From assembly GCA_035310125.1 (NCBI GenBank), contig DATGEP010000193.1, positions 1-33,706 of the forward strand: 33,706 nucleotides of DNA, in the 5' to 3' direction. Of the stretch, positions 33,381 to 33,706 are shown in pieces. Every line of letters begins with the position of its first letter. Within the stretch, counting starts at the first letter, position 1. The translations under genes were made by a program, and so were the position numbers. This DNA comes from DATGEP01 sp035310125. Its GTDB lineage: Bacteria; Chloroflexota; Ktedonobacteria; Ktedonobacterales; JADMIN01. Under the pieces are notes generated by a model that saw nothing but the letters and a program-made list of their open reading frames with translations, was not told the DNA's origin and did not search any database.

Positions 33381-33706
33381 ATGAGCGACAGCGACGACCT
33401 GAGAATCACCGACCGGGTGCTCCAGAGCATAGCGGGAACTGCGGACCCGCGCCTGAAGATGGTGATGGCGCGTTTGGTGGCGCACCTGCATGCATTTGTC
33501 CGCGAGGTGGGGCTGACCGAGGCAGAATGGCTGGCGGCTATTCAGTTTCTCACGCGCGCCGGTCAGCTCTGTGATGACAAGCGGCAAGAGCTCATCCTGT
33601 TGTCGGATGTTCTCGGCGTCAGTATGCTCGTTGACGACATCAACCACCACGCGCAAGGCCCTGGAACAGCTTCCACTGTGCTGGGGCCGTTCTATCGGCC
33701 GGGCGC
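33381..33706 (+). CDS. Intradiol ring-cleavage dioxygenase, 3' partial
   Basis: The first 108 codons of a gene cut by the window edge. The product opens MSDSDDLRITDRVLQSIAG and contains TDRVLQSIAGTADPRLKMVM, LTEAEWLAAIQFLTRAGQLC, DDKRQELILLSDVLGVSMLV and STVLGPFYRPG, all matching the N-terminal dimerisation and linker region of hydroxyquinol/catechol 1,2-dioxygenases. These non-haem Fe(III) enzymes open aromatic rings between two hydroxyl-bearing carbons. The Fe ligands (two Tyr, two His) lie past the edge and cannot be checked. ATG 33381 follows GGAGG by 5 nt. It is 84 nt after the VWA gene. Confidence 0.88.
   Translation, partial: MSDSDDLRITDRVLQSIAGTADPRLKMVMARLVAHLHAFVREVGLTEAEWLAAIQFLTRAGQLCDDKRQELILLSDVLGVSMLVDDINHHAQGPGTASTVLGPFYRPG

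Overview
The window is GC-rich bacterial chromosomal DNA. I infer a Chloroflexota relative, possibly Ktedonobacteria-like. The grounds are composition, a secreted Asp-box protein, a lipoprotein built from DGWAVG repeats, an HD-GYP/LuxR fusion, and many short GTAG-headed palindromes between genes. This placement rests on family resemblance only. No rRNA or tRNA gene was recognised.

Left part (1-8291): the 3' end of a secreted Asp-box (BNR) protein; a polytopic membrane protein resembling GT39-type glycosyltransferases (minus); ribosomal protein S1 with a very long Ala/Pro/Glu-rich tail (minus); a NudL-type Nudix CoA pyrophosphatase (plus); and a helix-turn-helix protein carrying a 54-bp internal tandem repeat (minus). 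The gaps hold REP-like palindromes, including a tight cluster at 3197-3336.

Middle (8292-17686): an FAD/NAD ferredoxin-reductase-like flavoprotein (minus) faces a polar amino-acid ABC uptake operon (binding lipoprotein, permease, ATPase). Next come a 62-aa CCHH zinc-binding candidate, a strong terminator abutting a 48-bp perfect palindrome, and a consensus-type promoter driving an MFS exporter. An HD-GYP/LuxR regulator and an alpha/beta hydrolase follow. Four of these plus-strand genes carry short tandem direct repeats in their leaders, just upstream of the ribosome-binding site.

IS and gyrase region (17687-24500): an intact IS630-family transposase with imperfect inverted ends, beside a small AT-richer patch with little recognisable coding content. 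Then a beta-propeller lipoprotein and gyrA, which is interrupted by a 218-residue HNH-type intein about 12 residues before the catalytic tyrosine. A convergent His/Pro-rich membrane-anchored protein overlaps the hairpin after gyrA.

Right part (24508-33706): a minus-strand catabolic operon (GNAT, CoA-transferase alpha and beta, enoyl-CoA hydratase, thiolase) that could process ring-cleavage or beta-oxidation acyl-CoAs. A CPA1 Na+/H+ antiporter fused to a rhodanese domain has an in-frame UGA exactly at a conserved Cys codon, after which the domain continues intact; this is either a selenocysteine or a recent nonsense mutation. Divergent from it is a MerR-family regulator with a perfect consensus promoter whose predicted start site is the A of its ATG (leaderless). 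A VWA-domain protein follows, then the start of an intradiol (hydroxyquinol/catechol) 1,2-dioxygenase cut by the window edge. The dioxygenase, CoA transferase and thiolase together suggest degradation of aromatics through 3-oxoadipate.
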